Notes: generated by a model from the sequence alone, not told the origin. 64,000 nucleotides of DNA from Cytobacillus oceanisediminis (GCF_003182355.1 NZ_QGTW01000001.1:434001-498000), one strand, 5' to 3'. Numbered from the stretch's first letter, positions 43,820 through 53,128 are shown. Numbers and translations: made by a program.

Positions 43820-44679
43820 TCCATCTTCCCTCCCGGCTGAATAAAAAAGTGGTTACTGTCCAATTTTTCATATTGTTCTCTTCGCTTCGTAAATCGGTCC
43901 CTGTCCTTGATGGAAACACCGGCAATCACAGCATTTAAAAATGAAAATAGCGCTGGTGCCGCATCGATTGTCGACTTTTCCGATGAATGGATATGGAAAA
44001 GCAAATCTGCGTACTCCTTAATCGGTGCAATACTGGAATCCGTTATCCCGATTACAAAAGCCCCCTGCTTTTTCGCCAATTCCGCTAGCTTAATCGTATC
44101 CTTCATATAGCGGTCAAAGGAAATCGCAATGAACGTCGACCCCTCATCCATATCGCTGATCGTCAACAATAAATCATCCGTATCCGGCCGGATCAGCTTG
44201 GTATTTCCGCGAACAAGCCCAAGCGTAAAAGCAAGCCAGCTTGCTGCAGAAAAAGAAGATCGCAAACCGGTTACATATACCTTATTTGACTCTATTAGTC
44301 GGTTAACCAATTGATCAAAGTCTTCTTCACGAATATTTTGTATGGTTTCCCGAATATGCAGGCAATCCTTTTCCATCACACTTGCAAAGAAATGAGGCTT
44401 TTCTGCCAGCTCCACCTTGCTTGTAAAATACTGGCCAAGCGTGCTATTGGTTTGAAGCAGCTGCTCACGGACCATCTTCTGCAGCTCGGAATAGCCTGAA
44501 AGATGAATCGAATAGCAAAAACGAATGACTGTCGTTTCACTGACCCCGATCCTTTTGCCAATCTCTCCCGCTGACTTCACTGCAAAATCCTTTGGGTGAT
44601 CCAACAGGTACATAGCTGCCTTTTGCTGACCTTTGGAAAGGTTATTAAACTCTTTTTCTATGGTTTCTTTTAAGATCAT
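43816..44679 (-). CDS. RpiR/MurR-family regulator (HTH + SIS)
   Basis: A 287-residue regulator. HTH at about 1-75 (L-S-K-G-Q-Q-K-A-A, G-V-S-E-T-T-V-I-R-F-C), SIS domain at about 115-260 (V-Y-V-T-G-L-R-S-S near 135, A-I-S-F-D-R-Y near 183, I-G-I-T-D-S near 212). First gene of the D-amino-acid operon, overlapping the hydrolase gene by 4 bases, so autoregulation of the whole operon is likely. The SIS ligand is unknown; a sugar phosphate is usual, but clusters with amino-acid racemases exist. Confidence 0.85.
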   Translation of the reverse strand: MILKETIEKEFNNLSKGQQKAAMYLLDHPKDFAVKSAGEIGKRIGVSETTVIRFCYSIHLSGYSELQKMVREQLLQTNSTLGQYFTSKVELAEKPHFFASVMEKDCLHIRETIQNIREEDFDQLVNRLIESNKVYVTGLRSSFSAASWLAFTLGLVRGNTKLIRPDTDDLLLTISDMDEGSTFIAISFDRYMKDTIKLAELAKKQGAFVIGITDSSIAPIKEYADLLFHIHSSEKSTIDAAPALFSFLNAVIAGVSIKDRDRFTKRREQYEKLDSNHFFIQPGGKMD

Positions 44680-44696
44680 ATAGTCTCACCTTCACG

Positions 44697-44745
44697 AATG
44701 AAGTTTTCGCTGTATTTTTATTGTTTACGAAGTCTGAACTTCATT
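44697..44745. promoter_or_regulatory. Candidate RpiR operator: AATGAAGTT ... AACTTCATT
   Basis: Two perfect 9-base inverted arms separated by 31 bases, 18 to 66 bases upstream of the rpiR start. The arrangement fits paired half-sites for a dimeric or tetrameric repressor. Elsewhere in 44680-45119 there is only a short palindrome with a minus-strand T run at 44806-44830. Confidence 0.4.
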
Positions 44746-45119
44746 TTTATAAAACTATCATATTTTTCTTTTGAAAACAATGATATTTCAGAAAATTTTA
44801 AAATAAAAAACAGACACCCAATTTGGGTGCCCAATTCCATCATAATTCTTTATTCACCACTCCGGATAAACAACTTCAAAAAATACCTCTTCAGCTGCCT
44901 TAACCTACCCTTATTTTAAAATCCGGTTAATACCACTTAGAAAGTACCTGTTCCTTGTCCCGTTGAGCTGCTAACAATATTTCTTTAGGGATAGAAATTA
45001 GTTCTAAAAATTAAACTTCAGATCAACTCCCTCTTTAATATATGGTAAAACCTTTTGTATAAAAATATTTAGGCTACAAACAATATGCTTATCACAACTT
45101 TAAGTTAGGTGGGGAAAAT

Positions 45120-45668
45120 ATGGTAAATATATTGGAAACATTCATGGACACCATGAAATCACTGACTGTTCAAGACGAAAACCAGCCTCTTCATGTGGGA
45201 GAAGTGATGGCATGCTGGATTTACTTAGCGGGACTTGAATTAGCTAAAGTATCTGTTCAATCCGGTATAAATACCACGACGGATGATGAGCTAAGAGCAT
45301 TGCTTGAAGAAGATATGAAACTCGGGACCAGCCAAAGGAAACGGCTCCATGATTTCATGATTAAGGAAGGAATCACGTTACCTCCTGCCCCTGAAGATAT
45401 GCCAATATCAGATCCAAATAGCATTCCCCTTGGTGTTAAATTAACGGATGACGTCATTGCAAATGAACTATCTTTAAAAATCATTAGTTTGATCATGCGT
45501 GCTGCGGGTGCTGCTTCCGAATCGGTTCGTACAGATGTTAGTTTATTGTTTGTTCAGTTCCAAGCAGAAAAATTGGCATATGCTGCTAGATTAAAACATT
45601 TAATGCGCAAGCGCGGGTGGATTAAAGTACCACCGTTTTACGTTCCTCCTGGTCTTAACAACCATTAA
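45120..45668 (+). CDS. DUF3231 family protein
   Basis: A 182-residue ferritin-like helical protein: P-L-H-V-G-E-V-M-A-C-W near residue 23, L-L-E-E-D-M-K-L near 60, L-P-P-A-P-E-D-M-P near 88, and R-G-W-I-K-V-P-P-F at the end. It is a paralogue of the protein at 7291, with the same single-half DUF3231 layout. AGGTGGGG precedes the ATG. Monocistronic with a terminator. Function unknown. Confidence 0.8.
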   Translation: MVNILETFMDTMKSLTVQDENQPLHVGEVMACWIYLAGLELAKVSVQSGINTTTDDELRALLEEDMKLGTSQRKRLHDFMIKEGITLPPAPEDMPISDPNSIPLGVKLTDDVIANELSLKIISLIMRAAGAASESVRTDVSLLFVQFQAEKLAYAARLKHLMRKRGWIKVPPFYVPPGLNNH

Positions 45669-45691
45669 GTTAAAACGTCAAAAATAAATGG

Positions 45692-45719
45692 GGTTAAAGA
45701 CAAACTAGTCTTTAACCCG
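45692..45719 (+). terminator. Hairpin after the DUF3231 gene
   Basis: GGGTTAAAGAC/GTCTTTAACCC 11-bp stem with AAACTA loop, 20 bases past the stop; a T-rich tract only comes after a second GC hairpin (about 45729-45756) ending in GGTTTTGTTT. Confidence 0.65.
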
Positions 45720-45867
45720 CTAGTACAACAAAACCTGCTTTAAAGGCGGTTTTGTTTATTTTATTGATCTAACATTATTGTATGGCGCTTTTATATATTA
45801 GAATCTTAACCGATAAAATCTGCCTCGCAGCGGCTGCTATGAATTTTACAGCCTGCTAAATGTCCGT

Positions 45868-46050
45868 TTGGCCGGTAAATCATACAGTTTGGCCGGTATT
45901 TTACTGGAATTGGCCGGTAAATGTATGATTTTGGCCGGTATTTTACTGAAATTGGCCGGTAAAAGTTATTTCTGACTGTTATTCTCCCTCTCGGAGTTTG
46001 TCAAAAACCGCATTTGGCCGATAAATTTTGAATCTGGCCGATAAAATCAG
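45868..46050. repeat. Phased direct repeats, TTGGCCGGTA every 21 bp
   Basis: TTGGCCGGTA begins at 45868, 45889, 45910, 45931 and 45952, an exact 21-bp period. Variants (TTGGCCGATA, CTGGCCGATA) follow at 46014 and 46035. Spacers alternate between an AATCATACAG-like and a TTTTACTGGAA-like type, so the repeat is really a 42-bp dimer. No frame spans it. The array occupies the gap between the DUF3231 and DinB genes. Confidence 0.9.
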
Positions 46051-46151
46051 GAAAGTGAAAACGTATGAAGTTTAATTATTGCCTTTATTTCTAAAGTTAC
46101 GGACCTTTTTTACATTCTAGTTCAAGCAGTGGTCAAATAATTAAGCTTTTT

Positions 46152-46655
46152 CTATCTAGAATATAAGTAAAGTCCATAATCCTGCATTGCAGACGTGTGC
46201 CCCATTTGCCTTAGCATGGTCGCAATATTCCCGCGGTGATATGCTCCGTGAGTGGCAACGTGCAGGAGCGATTCAGATATCGAAGTTTCCAGTACTCCTG
46301 CATAGGGATTATCAACTGCAATCATCTTTTCAATATCTTCCTGGCTGTTCAAAAAAGCTTTGTAGCGTTCAGACAAGTCTAAAAAAAGCTTTTTCATTTC
46401 AGTAATATTTTTTATCTCTGCCTGTTCTCCTAGCTGACCTGCAGAGGCCAATGCATGCTTCATGCTCTTTCCAGAGATAATATCAAACCAAACGCAATCT
46501 GTTGCATAAATGTGAGAAAGCACCTTTGAAACAGAAGAAAAACCACTCTGAATTTCCTTATGATAAATTTCATCGGGCAGTTCCATTAAACGGTCAATGA
46601 TAACGTTATTCGCCCACACATGGTAGTCGTACATTTTTAATGCTGGATGCTCCAT
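46152..46655 (-). CDS. DinB-family metal-binding four-helix protein
   Basis: A 167-residue protein with the DinB layout: Y-D-Y-H-V-W-A-N at the start, the first His ligand in L-S-H-I-Y-A-T near 48, and H-x-x-x-H in H-G-A-Y-H-R-G-N near 135-139. The family contains DNA-damage-inducible and thiol-dependent transferases; the role here is unknown. A ribosome site GGAGGAAA precedes the ATG. The 420-bp gap to 47078 shows nothing. Confidence 0.85.
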   Translation of the reverse strand: MEHPALKMYDYHVWANNVIIDRLMELPDEIYHKEIQSGFSSVSKVLSHIYATDCVWFDIISGKSMKHALASAGQLGEQAEIKNITEMKKLFLDLSERYKAFLNSQEDIEKMIAVDNPYAGVLETSISESLLHVATHGAYHRGNIATMLRQMGHTSAMQDYGLYLYSR

Positions 46656-47078
46656 ATAATTTCCTCCTTTTTCCCATTTCCATGATTTTTACCTATTGAA
46701 CCTAATGACTTTAACGATCTGAGAAATTATGGAATATGCTTTTATATAATTATTCTGTTTCATTAGAAAAAATCCTTCTAAATTCAATTGCCTCATTAGT
46801 AAATCCTCCACGGCGATTTCTTTTAGAGTTCTTCCATTTAACCTTTTATTATTCTGAGTTATTTTATGATGGGTTTTATAAGAATATTTTTGTCCATTAT
46901 CAATACATTATTTAGAAAAATATAAGCATACTGATATTAATGCCCTCAGTTGATTAACATTTATATTAGAGCATTAGAAATCCCCTTTTTGTATGGCAAC
47001 TGGGAATTGGAATGCTGCAGCCACATGTTTATGCTTGCATAAAGTTATAAATAAACTACAACAAAGCGTAGGTGAAAT

Positions 47079-48647
47079 TTGTTGATTCGTTTGCTTCTTA
47101 TTATAGTTATATCTATCCTTGTAATAGGGTGCACTAGCAGTGGTAATAAAGCATATGAACAGGGAAAGACAGCAGCTGCTATTCAAACAGAAAGTCAGTC
47201 CACACCTAAAATTATACTTCTTGTTATCGATTCAATTATGGATGAGCCGTTAAAAAAGGCTATTCAAGAGAAGAAAGCTCCTGCTCTGGCCTTCTTTTTG
47301 AAACATGGCCAATATAGCAAAAATTTAGTAAGCTCTTATCCAACCATGTCGGTTACAATCGACAGTTCCTTAATAACTGGTACTTACCCGGATCAGAGTA
47401 AGATTCCGGGACTTGTTTGGTTTGATAATGATAAGAAGCAAATTATCACTTATGGAAATGGTTTTTTTGAAATCATGAAACTCGGGGTTTCCCAATTTGC
47501 TGAAAATATCATGCATCAATATAATAATGTTGACCTCAGTCCAAATGTAACAACCATCCATGAAGATCTGGACAATATTAAAAAGGAATCAGCATCCATT
47601 AACGCATTTATTTATCGGGGAAATTATCATCATACCCTTAAAGTGCCAAAGCTGATAACAAAAGTGAGTAATATACCTGAGGAATATAAAACCGTTGGGC
47701 CGAAAATGCTGTCTTTAGGTGCATTTATTCGCCAGGACACTAAGAATAATCACATTGTGAATCGTATAGGACTTAATGATGCCTTCGCGGTTCAAGAATT
47801 AAAATATCTTTTGCAAAATAATAGTCTTCCTGAATTTACAATCCTGTACATTTCAGAAAATGACTTCACTGTACATAGGGAAGGTCCAGATACTACAAAA
47901 GGAATTGAAAAACTTGATAAGCATCTCCAGGAGGTCTTGAATATTTTTCCAAAATGGGAAGATGCCCTTAATAATAATATCTGGGTTATCATTGGAGACA
48001 GTAAGCAGTCACCTGTCAAGGAACGGAAAAGAGAAGCTTTAATCGATTTAAAAGAAATCCTTTCTAAATACAGAATTTTAAAGCTCGGTAAGCCTGTTGC
48101 AAAAGACGATGAAATTGTCATTACAGCTAATGAACGGATGGCATATATCTATAAAATTAACGAAAGTGTTTCAGTAAAAAATATCGCCAGAAAATTACAA
48201 ACCGATCCGCGGATTGCCTGGATTGCATGGAAGGAAAAAGAAATCATACATGTGATATCTGGAGATCATGGGGGATCCTTTAATTTTAATTCAGGTGGAA
48301 CCTATCATGATGTTTATAATCAAGCCTGGTCTATAAAAGGAAATACCTCCATTCTCGATTTAACCTTAAAGAACAAGAATATTCATTATGGGGATTATCC
48401 TGATGGATTAGCAAGGCTATATGGAGCTATGCATTCTCAGGAAGGTGAATTTCTTGTTGTTGATGCAAAACCCGGGTATGAATTCATAGGGGAAAGTTCA
48501 CCTGAACATTCCGGTGGAGCCGCCCATGGTTCAATGCATAAAGATGATTCACTTGTCCCTATCATTGTTACAGGAACCAATAAAAGTATCAATCAGCTGA
48601 GGATTGTAGATTTGAAAAAATGGATATTGGATATCTTGGAAAATTGA
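47079..48647 (+). CDS. Secreted lipoprotein, alkaline-phosphatase-superfamily phosphodiesterase
   Basis: A 522-residue protein with a hydrophobic leader and lipobox V-I-G-C near residue 17. The enzyme domain has the metal-binding V-I-D-S near 49, the nucleophile region S-Y-P-T-M-S-V-T near 85 (Thr nucleophile), H-R-E-G-P-D-T near 280, and late D-H-G-G and H-S-G-G-A-A-H-G-S. This is the type I phosphodiesterase/nucleotide pyrophosphatase fold, anchored outside the membrane. It starts at one of two adjacent TTG codons (47079 or 47082). Substrate unknown. Monocistronic. Confidence 0.8.
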   Translation: MLIRLLLIIVISILVIGCTSSGNKAYEQGKTAAAIQTESQSTPKIILLVIDSIMDEPLKKAIQEKKAPALAFFLKHGQYSKNLVSSYPTMSVTIDSSLITGTYPDQSKIPGLVWFDNDKKQIITYGNGFFEIMKLGVSQFAENIMHQYNNVDLSPNVTTIHEDLDNIKKESASINAFIYRGNYHHTLKVPKLITKVSNIPEEYKTVGPKMLSLGAFIRQDTKNNHIVNRIGLNDAFAVQELKYLLQNNSLPEFTILYISENDFTVHREGPDTTKGIEKLDKHLQEVLNIFPKWEDALNNNIWVIIGDSKQSPVKERKREALIDLKEILSKYRILKLGKPVAKDDEIVITANERMAYIYKINESVSVKNIARKLQTDPRIAWIAWKEKEIIHVISGDHGGSFNFNSGGTYHDVYNQAWSIKGNTSILDLTLKNKNIHYGDYPDGLARLYGAMHSQEGEFLVVDAKPGYEFIGESSPEHSGGAAHGSMHKDDSLVPIIVTGTNKSINQLRIVDLKKWILDILEN

Positions 48648-48849
48648 AATGATATTTCTGTATCAGAATTATTTTAAGCAAAATGCTCGATTATCGTGGC
48701 TCATAACATAAATTTAATTCTTTCATTCCGCTTATTGTAACAGGAGATGGGAAAATAGGCCTGTACCTTCCAGGCATGTTGATTTTAAAGGCTTTTATCC
48801 TCAGTTTGTACGATTAGTTATGACTTTTAAAAAAGCAAGCCATTAAAAG

Positions 48850-48876
48850 CCTTGCCATAGTCCGAATATGGCAAGG
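48850..48876. terminator. Perfect 10-bp hairpin, possible terminator
   Basis: CCTTGCCATA/TATGGCAAGG around a 6-7-base loop, 200 bases after the phosphodiesterase gene; neither side has a clear T run, so it may instead be an RNA structural element. Confidence 0.4.
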
Positions 48877-48949
48877 TGAACCCGGACCCAAATTATTTTT
48901 CCTATGCAGGAATAGCTGACAATCATTCCAGAATAGGATTTAAAAAATA

Positions 48950-48978
48950 AAACCAGCCTATTTTTCTGACTGGTTTTT
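48950..48978 (-). terminator. Rho-independent terminator
   Basis: AAAACCAG/CTGGTTTT stem; on the minus strand the tail reads TTTTATTTTTT. It follows the 49-residue gene by 9 bases. Confidence 0.7.
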
Positions 48979-48986
48979 GAAATATT

Positions 48987-49136
48987 TTATTCATCTTCAT
49001 CCTTATTTGCTTTTCTTTTCAATCCACTCTCAGGATAATCTCCCTCATCAACACGGTCATTTTCAAGATTTTTTCGAACACTAATTTTGTACTTACCTAC
49101 TTGGAAAGAATCAACTCTCCACGATTTATCATTCAT
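48987..49136 (-). CDS. Small acidic/basic 49-residue protein
   Basis: M-N-D-K-S-W-R-V-D-S-F-Q-V-G-K-Y-K-I-S-V-R-K followed by an acidic and Lys-rich tail (D-R-V-D-E-G-D-Y-P ... K-A-N-K-D-E-D-E). AAAGGAG lies 8 bases before the ATG and a terminator follows the stop, so it looks like a real small gene. No family recognised. The 490 bases upstream to 49625 hold no other supported feature except a long-loop AATAGCCT/AGGCTATT dyad near 49510-49548. Confidence 0.6.
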   Translation of the reverse strand: MNDKSWRVDSFQVGKYKISVRKNLENDRVDEGDYPESGLKRKANKDEDE

Positions 49137-49625
49137 AGTCCTAACTCCTTTCATAATATTTGCACTAAGTAATTAAAGACAATATCCATTCTTTTAAATT
49201 TATCCATCTTAAATGAGATGGCGCTAAATGTGTGCCTGTTACAATCAGAGGGACTAAAGAATCTTGTTGGTGCAATCCTCCATAGCTGGCCCCTCCTACA
49301 TGAGCAGGTAATCCCTCCCCTATAAAACTGGTTTCGTTTTTTGTGTATTATTTATAAAAGAACCTTCCATCTTAATCATTCCTATTCTTTATTAACCCTG
49401 CTTCTCATATTGTTTCATTTAATAATGTTTCCTTTGCAAAACACATATTAAATACGGTTGGATGAACGGCGGTTTAGAATATTTCTAAGTAAAACAGCTG
49501 TCAGAAGCTAAATAGCCTCAACTCATGAAAATTCATAGATAAGGCTATTACATGTTTTCAACTATTTCCTGCAAAAAGTTTAATGCTGTACTTCTTGCAT
49601 CAGCTGTTTAAGCAATTTTTGAAAA

Positions 49626-49817
49626 TTAAACCTCATCAACACGATAATTTTTGTGATTTACCACAGTCATTGGTGTTTCAAGGCCTAAACTTGCGGCCAT
49701 GGAATGATTAATTTTCACTAACGCACTATTATTTCTTATTTTGAAGACCATCCCTTTTACTGTTAATCCACCTCTCTCAAAAATGATTACATCGCCTGAT
49801 TGAGCTATATTAGCCAT
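49626..49817 (-). CDS. YkvS-like (DUF2187) protein
   Basis: A 63-residue KOW/SH3-like small protein: A-Q-S-G-D-V-I-I-F-E-R-G-G-L, K-G-M-V-F-K-I-R-N-N-S-A-L-V and V-V-N-H-K-N-Y-R match DUF2187, which includes B. subtilis YkvS. AAGGTG precedes the ATG. It lies 72 bases after lgt in the same direction and may be part of that operon. Function unknown. Confidence 0.85.
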   Translation of the reverse strand: MANIAQSGDVIIFERGGLTVKGMVFKIRNNSALVKINHSMAASLGLETPMTVVNHKNYRVDEV

Positions 49818-49889
49818 TGCTGCATTTCACCTTTTCGTTTTTTTGTACATGTAAAAAAAGACTGCGCTTTCCTTTTATCATTTAGAACC

Positions 49890-50714
49890 TTATTCTGACA
49901 TGGTATTATCTAAATAGCGTATATCCGCATATCCTTTTTTCCTGCGAAACCAGATAAACAATATTGATGCGAGGATTAAAACAACTGACATGACTTGAGC
50001 AATCCGTAAATGGTCCGTTAACATTAAGCTGTCTGTTCTCATTCCTTCTATAAAGAAACGGCCGAAGGAGTAGTAGATGATATAAGTTAAAAATAACTCT
50101 CCTTGCCTTAAATTTACCCGGCGAAGGGACATCAGAACGAAAAATCCGGCAAAATTCCAAATAGACTCGTATAAAAACGTCGGATGATAATATGTCCCTT
50201 CTATGTACATCTGGTTAATAATAAAATCAGGCAAATAAAGTTGCTCAAGGAAGGCCCGCGACACGGGTCCTCCGTGTGCTTCCTGATTGACAAAATTCCC
50301 CCATCGCCCTATTGCCTGTCCTAAAATAAGGCTTGGTGCCAGTATGTCGGTAAGTTTCCAAAAGGAAATGCCTTTAACCCTTGCAAATACAATAATTGTC
50401 AGGATTGCACCTGTAAGGACGCCGTGCATCGCTAAGCCGCCCTTCCAGATTGACATAATTTCAAGAGGATGTTTGGCATAATACTCCCATTGAAATATCA
50501 CATAGTAAATACGTGCAAATATGACTGAAATAGGGAGAGCAAACAAGACAAGGTCAGCAAAAATATCTTTTGGAAGATTTCGGCGTTCGCTTTCATTCAT
50601 GGCAAGCCAAAGACCAAGAAGTGCGCCGCCAATGATAATCGCGCCATACCAGTACAAGTTGATCGGTCCGAAACTGATCAAAACCCTGTTAATCGGTTCA
50701 ATCGTTCTATCCAT
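49890..50714 (-). CDS. lgt: Prolipoprotein diacylglyceryl transferase (Lgt)
   Basis: A 274-residue membrane enzyme with seven helices. The Lgt signature [13 protein letters not shown] is near residue 135; H in G-G-L-A-M-H-G-V and R in F-I-E-G-M-R-T-D are further conserved active-site residues. It transfers diacylglyceryl from phosphatidylglycerol to the lipobox Cys. Its usual Bacillus neighbour hprK is absent; instead it ends an operon with a class II aldolase-domain protein and an MDR dehydrogenase. It may be a second copy with a related lipid-transfer task. Confidence 0.9.
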   Translation of the reverse strand: MDRTIEPINRVLISFGPINLYWYGAIIIGGALLGLWLAMNESERRNLPKDIFADLVLFALPISVIFARIYYVIFQWEYYAKHPLEIMSIWKGGLAMHGVLTGAILTIIVFARVKGISFWKLTDILAPSLILGQAIGRWGNFVNQEAHGGPVSRAFLEQLYLPDFIINQMYIEGTYYHPTFLYESIWNFAGFFVLMSLRRVNLRQGELFLTYIIYYSFGRFFIEGMRTDSLMLTDHLRIAQVMSVVLILASILFIWFRRKKGYADIRYLDNTMSE

Positions 50715-50782
50715 TTTTTCATACCTTTCTTTTAAAATTTTTCTAATTTGCCTTAGCCTGCCGCATTGATTTTAAATAATAT

Positions 50783-51874
50783 TTATGCCATTGGAACCTG
50801 AGGGATAACCTGTCCTTCAATACGTTCAAAAATTTCCTCCAAATTACGGCCTGTAATGGTCAGACCATGATTTTTAAGTCCAATAACCGCCCTAGCAGGA
50901 TCCTTAGCTTTCCTAACAAGATTGGCTACCGCTTCAGCCAATTCAATAGTTCCGCAAGGGTAATTGATTTCTGTTGCATTTATCCCATCCATCCATGCAT
51001 GAATATGAACAATAGCCCCTACGTCTGGGTGTTCTTTATAAATCATCCAATGTTCAATAGCGTCAACCGAAGCTCTTTTGGGAGATATTTTAGGAGGAAC
51101 ACTTACCTCCATTGCATTTTTTTCCGAATTAAAGCCTTTGATATATAAAATATCCTGTCCAATAACACGCATGTTAGCTTTGTTAACACCGCTGGCACTC
51201 ATCCAAAAAGTTTGATCATTGTGCCTGCTGCTTAAATTTCCATAGCTCAGCCCGCCAATGCCGTATAATTTTTTTAACTGGCGCATGTCCCGTTCTGATA
51301 AATATCTTTCAAGCGGAAACGGTGCTGGCAACAGATTCATTTCATCTAATTTTTTCCCAGATACATACATTTTTTTTGTAATCTCATTTCCATTCCAAAG
51401 ATTTTGCTCCAAATCATCGGCAAAGTGATTGTCAATGACCAATTGAGCAGAGGCAACCGGCTCAAGTCTTTTATAAGTCATGTGGATAAAATCTTCTGCG
51501 TCTTCTTCACTGTGATAACTTAATTTATAAAATCCTTGTTCGGGAGTAATAAAATAAACATTTGTTTTTTCGCTGTTATGAACAATGAAAATTAAATGAT
51601 TCGCTAAAGATCTTATTAAAAAGGGATAGGCAGTTTCGAAAACATCCTCAGGTTCATCATTCTTCTCTAATATAGATACGACAAAAGTTGCCTGTGCCTT
51701 CCTGCGGTATGGCCTTGGTTTCTCTTGATCAATCACATTAAAGACAATTTTTATTTCTTCTGCTGGTTCTTCACAAAACTTGTATCCTTCAGATGAAAAT
51801 TTGTCCTTCAACCCGTCCAGATACCATGTTAGAAATGGAGTTTTCTCTGCACCTGTAATAGTAAAGTTCTTCAT
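50783..51874 (-). CDS. Class II aldolase/adducin-domain protein with N-terminal extension
   Basis: A 363-residue protein. Residues about 190-360 form a class II aldolase domain: Y-G-I-G-G-L-S-Y-G-N-L-S-S-R near 207, M-S-A-S-G, the zinc ligands H-I-H in G-A-I-V-H-I-H-A near 292, and N-H-G in L-K-N-H-G-L. The first 180 residues are not recognised; they are soluble and contain F-V-V-S-I-L and V-Y-F-I-T-P-E. Its role could be an aldol cleavage giving or using dihydroxyacetone phosphate or an aldehyde. It lies between the MDR dehydrogenase (30-bp gap) and lgt (68-bp gap). Confidence 0.75.
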   Translation of the reverse strand: MKNFTITGAEKTPFLTWYLDGLKDKFSSEGYKFCEEPAEEIKIVFNVIDQEKPRPYRRKAQATFVVSILEKNDEPEDVFETAYPFLIRSLANHLIFIVHNSEKTNVYFITPEQGFYKLSYHSEEDAEDFIHMTYKRLEPVASAQLVIDNHFADDLEQNLWNGNEITKKMYVSGKKLDEMNLLPAPFPLERYLSERDMRQLKKLYGIGGLSYGNLSSRHNDQTFWMSASGVNKANMRVIGQDILYIKGFNSEKNAMEVSVPPKISPKRASVDAIEHWMIYKEHPDVGAIVHIHAWMDGINATEINYPCGTIELAEAVANLVRKAKDPARAVIGLKNHGLTITGRNLEEIFERIEGQVIPQVPMA

Positions 51875-51904
51875 ATAATCTTCCTCCTGTTTTCTATCAA
51901 ATTG

Positions 51905-53128
51905 TTATGGTTCAAATACCACTTTTATGGCGGCACCATTTTTTTTATTTGTCGCAGTAACAAGAGCATTTCTGTAATCTTCTAACGGAAAGCGGTGAGT
52001 TACCAAAGGTGATAGATCTGCTTTTCCTTCATTCATTAATTTAATGGCGATTTCAAACGTTCGAGTTCTCTTACCTTGGTACATTTCTGTACTGTATGCA
52101 AAGCTCCCTTTTACGTCTAGCTCATTAAGCCATACGGTCGTCCAATCAACTCCATCCATTATGCCTGCTAAACCTAAGAGTACAACCTTTCCTCCGTTTC
52201 TGGAGAACCGGAGGGCGTCATTTATACTTTGTTTCTTTCCTACACATTCAAAGACCATATCTGCCCCTCCCTGTATTACCACAGGCCCAAAAAGCGGCTT
52301 AAGGATCTTTCCTCCAAGGGTTTTCGCGAGGTCATTTTCATAGGTTTTTTTCCTGAGATGGATGATTTCGTTCGCCCCATAATTGGCTGCCAGCTCTGCT
52401 TGAAAAGGATGTTTTACTAGTGCAGCAATTCTGCATGGGATTCCCAATGCTCGAATAGCAGCAATCACACATATCCCAATAACCCCGCCCCCAATGACCA
52501 ATACAGTGTCGTCTTGCTTGGGAGGGTTCCTTAAAACACTATGTAATGCACAGCTAAAAGGCTCTATCATCACGCCGTTTAAATCATTCACAGCATCAGG
52601 GAGTTTAAAGGCCTGGCTTTTATGAGCTACCAAATATGAACTCCATCCGCCGCCTGTGTCACGGCACGCACCTATTAACAAACCTGGTGACAAATTCCCT
52701 TCAGTCTTGTATGAACACAAACTAAAGTTGCCTTTTAGGCATGCGGGACATGGCTCTTCTATCCCTCTCGCATGACAGGACAAAATTGGGTCTATTACAA
52801 CTCGGTCTCCCGGCTTTAAATCAGCAGCTTCTAATCCTGTTTCCGCGATTTCACCTACAATTTCATGTCCGATTGTAAATGGGAAAGAGACAAATGGAGA
52901 AGTAGCAGGACTATCATTTAAGAAAAGAAGATTCAGATCACTGCCGCAAATACCCCCATATTTCACCCTCACTTTTACCCAATCTTCATTTGGAAGTACC
53001 GGCTCCGTCTGGTCGTAAAAACGGAGACAGGAAAAACGAGAATCCCAAAAAAACGAAGGGAAAAATCTGCCTATTATCTTGCTTGAAATATAACGGGGTA
53101 TCTGATAGTCAAATTGCAATGCTTTCAA
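51905..53128 (-). CDS. Zinc-dependent MDR alcohol dehydrogenase
   Basis: A 407-residue medium-chain dehydrogenase. Catalytic zinc: C in G-G-I-C-G-S-D near 61 and H-E in I-G-H-E-I-V. Structural zinc: four Cys spread over C-H-A-R-G-I-E-E-P-C-P-A-C ... C-S. The NAD(P) motif is V-I-G-G-G-V-I-G near 215. The first 45 residues are unusual, with F-F-P-S-F-F-W-D before the fold. First gene of the minus-strand operon facing the plsC-dagK-dagK operon. Substrate unknown; oxidation or reduction of a polyol or glycerol-type lipid precursor is inferred from context. Confidence 0.8.
   Translation of the reverse strand: MKALQFDYQIPRYISSKIIGRFFPSFFWDSRFSCLRFYDQTEPVLPNEDWVKVRVKYGGICGSDLNLLFLNDSPATSPFVSFPFTIGHEIVGEIAETGLEAADLKPGDRVVIDPILSCHARGIEEPCPACLKGNFSLCSYKTEGNLSPGLLIGACRDTGGGWSSYLVAHKSQAFKLPDAVNDLNGVMIEPFSCALHSVLRNPPKQDDTVLVIGGGVIGICVIAAIRALGIPCRIAALVKHPFQAELAANYGANEIIHLRKKTYENDLAKTLGGKILKPLFGPVVIQGGADMVFECVGKKQSINDALRFSRNGGKVVLLGLAGIMDGVDWTTVWLNELDVKGSFAYSTEMYQGKRTRTFEIAIKLMNEGKADLSPLVTHRFPLEDYRNALVTATNKKNGAAIKVVFEP

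Noticed and set aside
44806..44830. GACACCCAATTTGGGTGCC palindrome as a working terminator
   Set aside because: It has a minus-strand T run, but no minus-strand gene lies upstream of it within reach, so no role can be assigned.
45868..46050. CRISPR or coding repeat at the 21-bp array
   Set aside because: Period too short for CRISPR. Although 21 is a multiple of three, no open frame with a start and ribosome site spans it.
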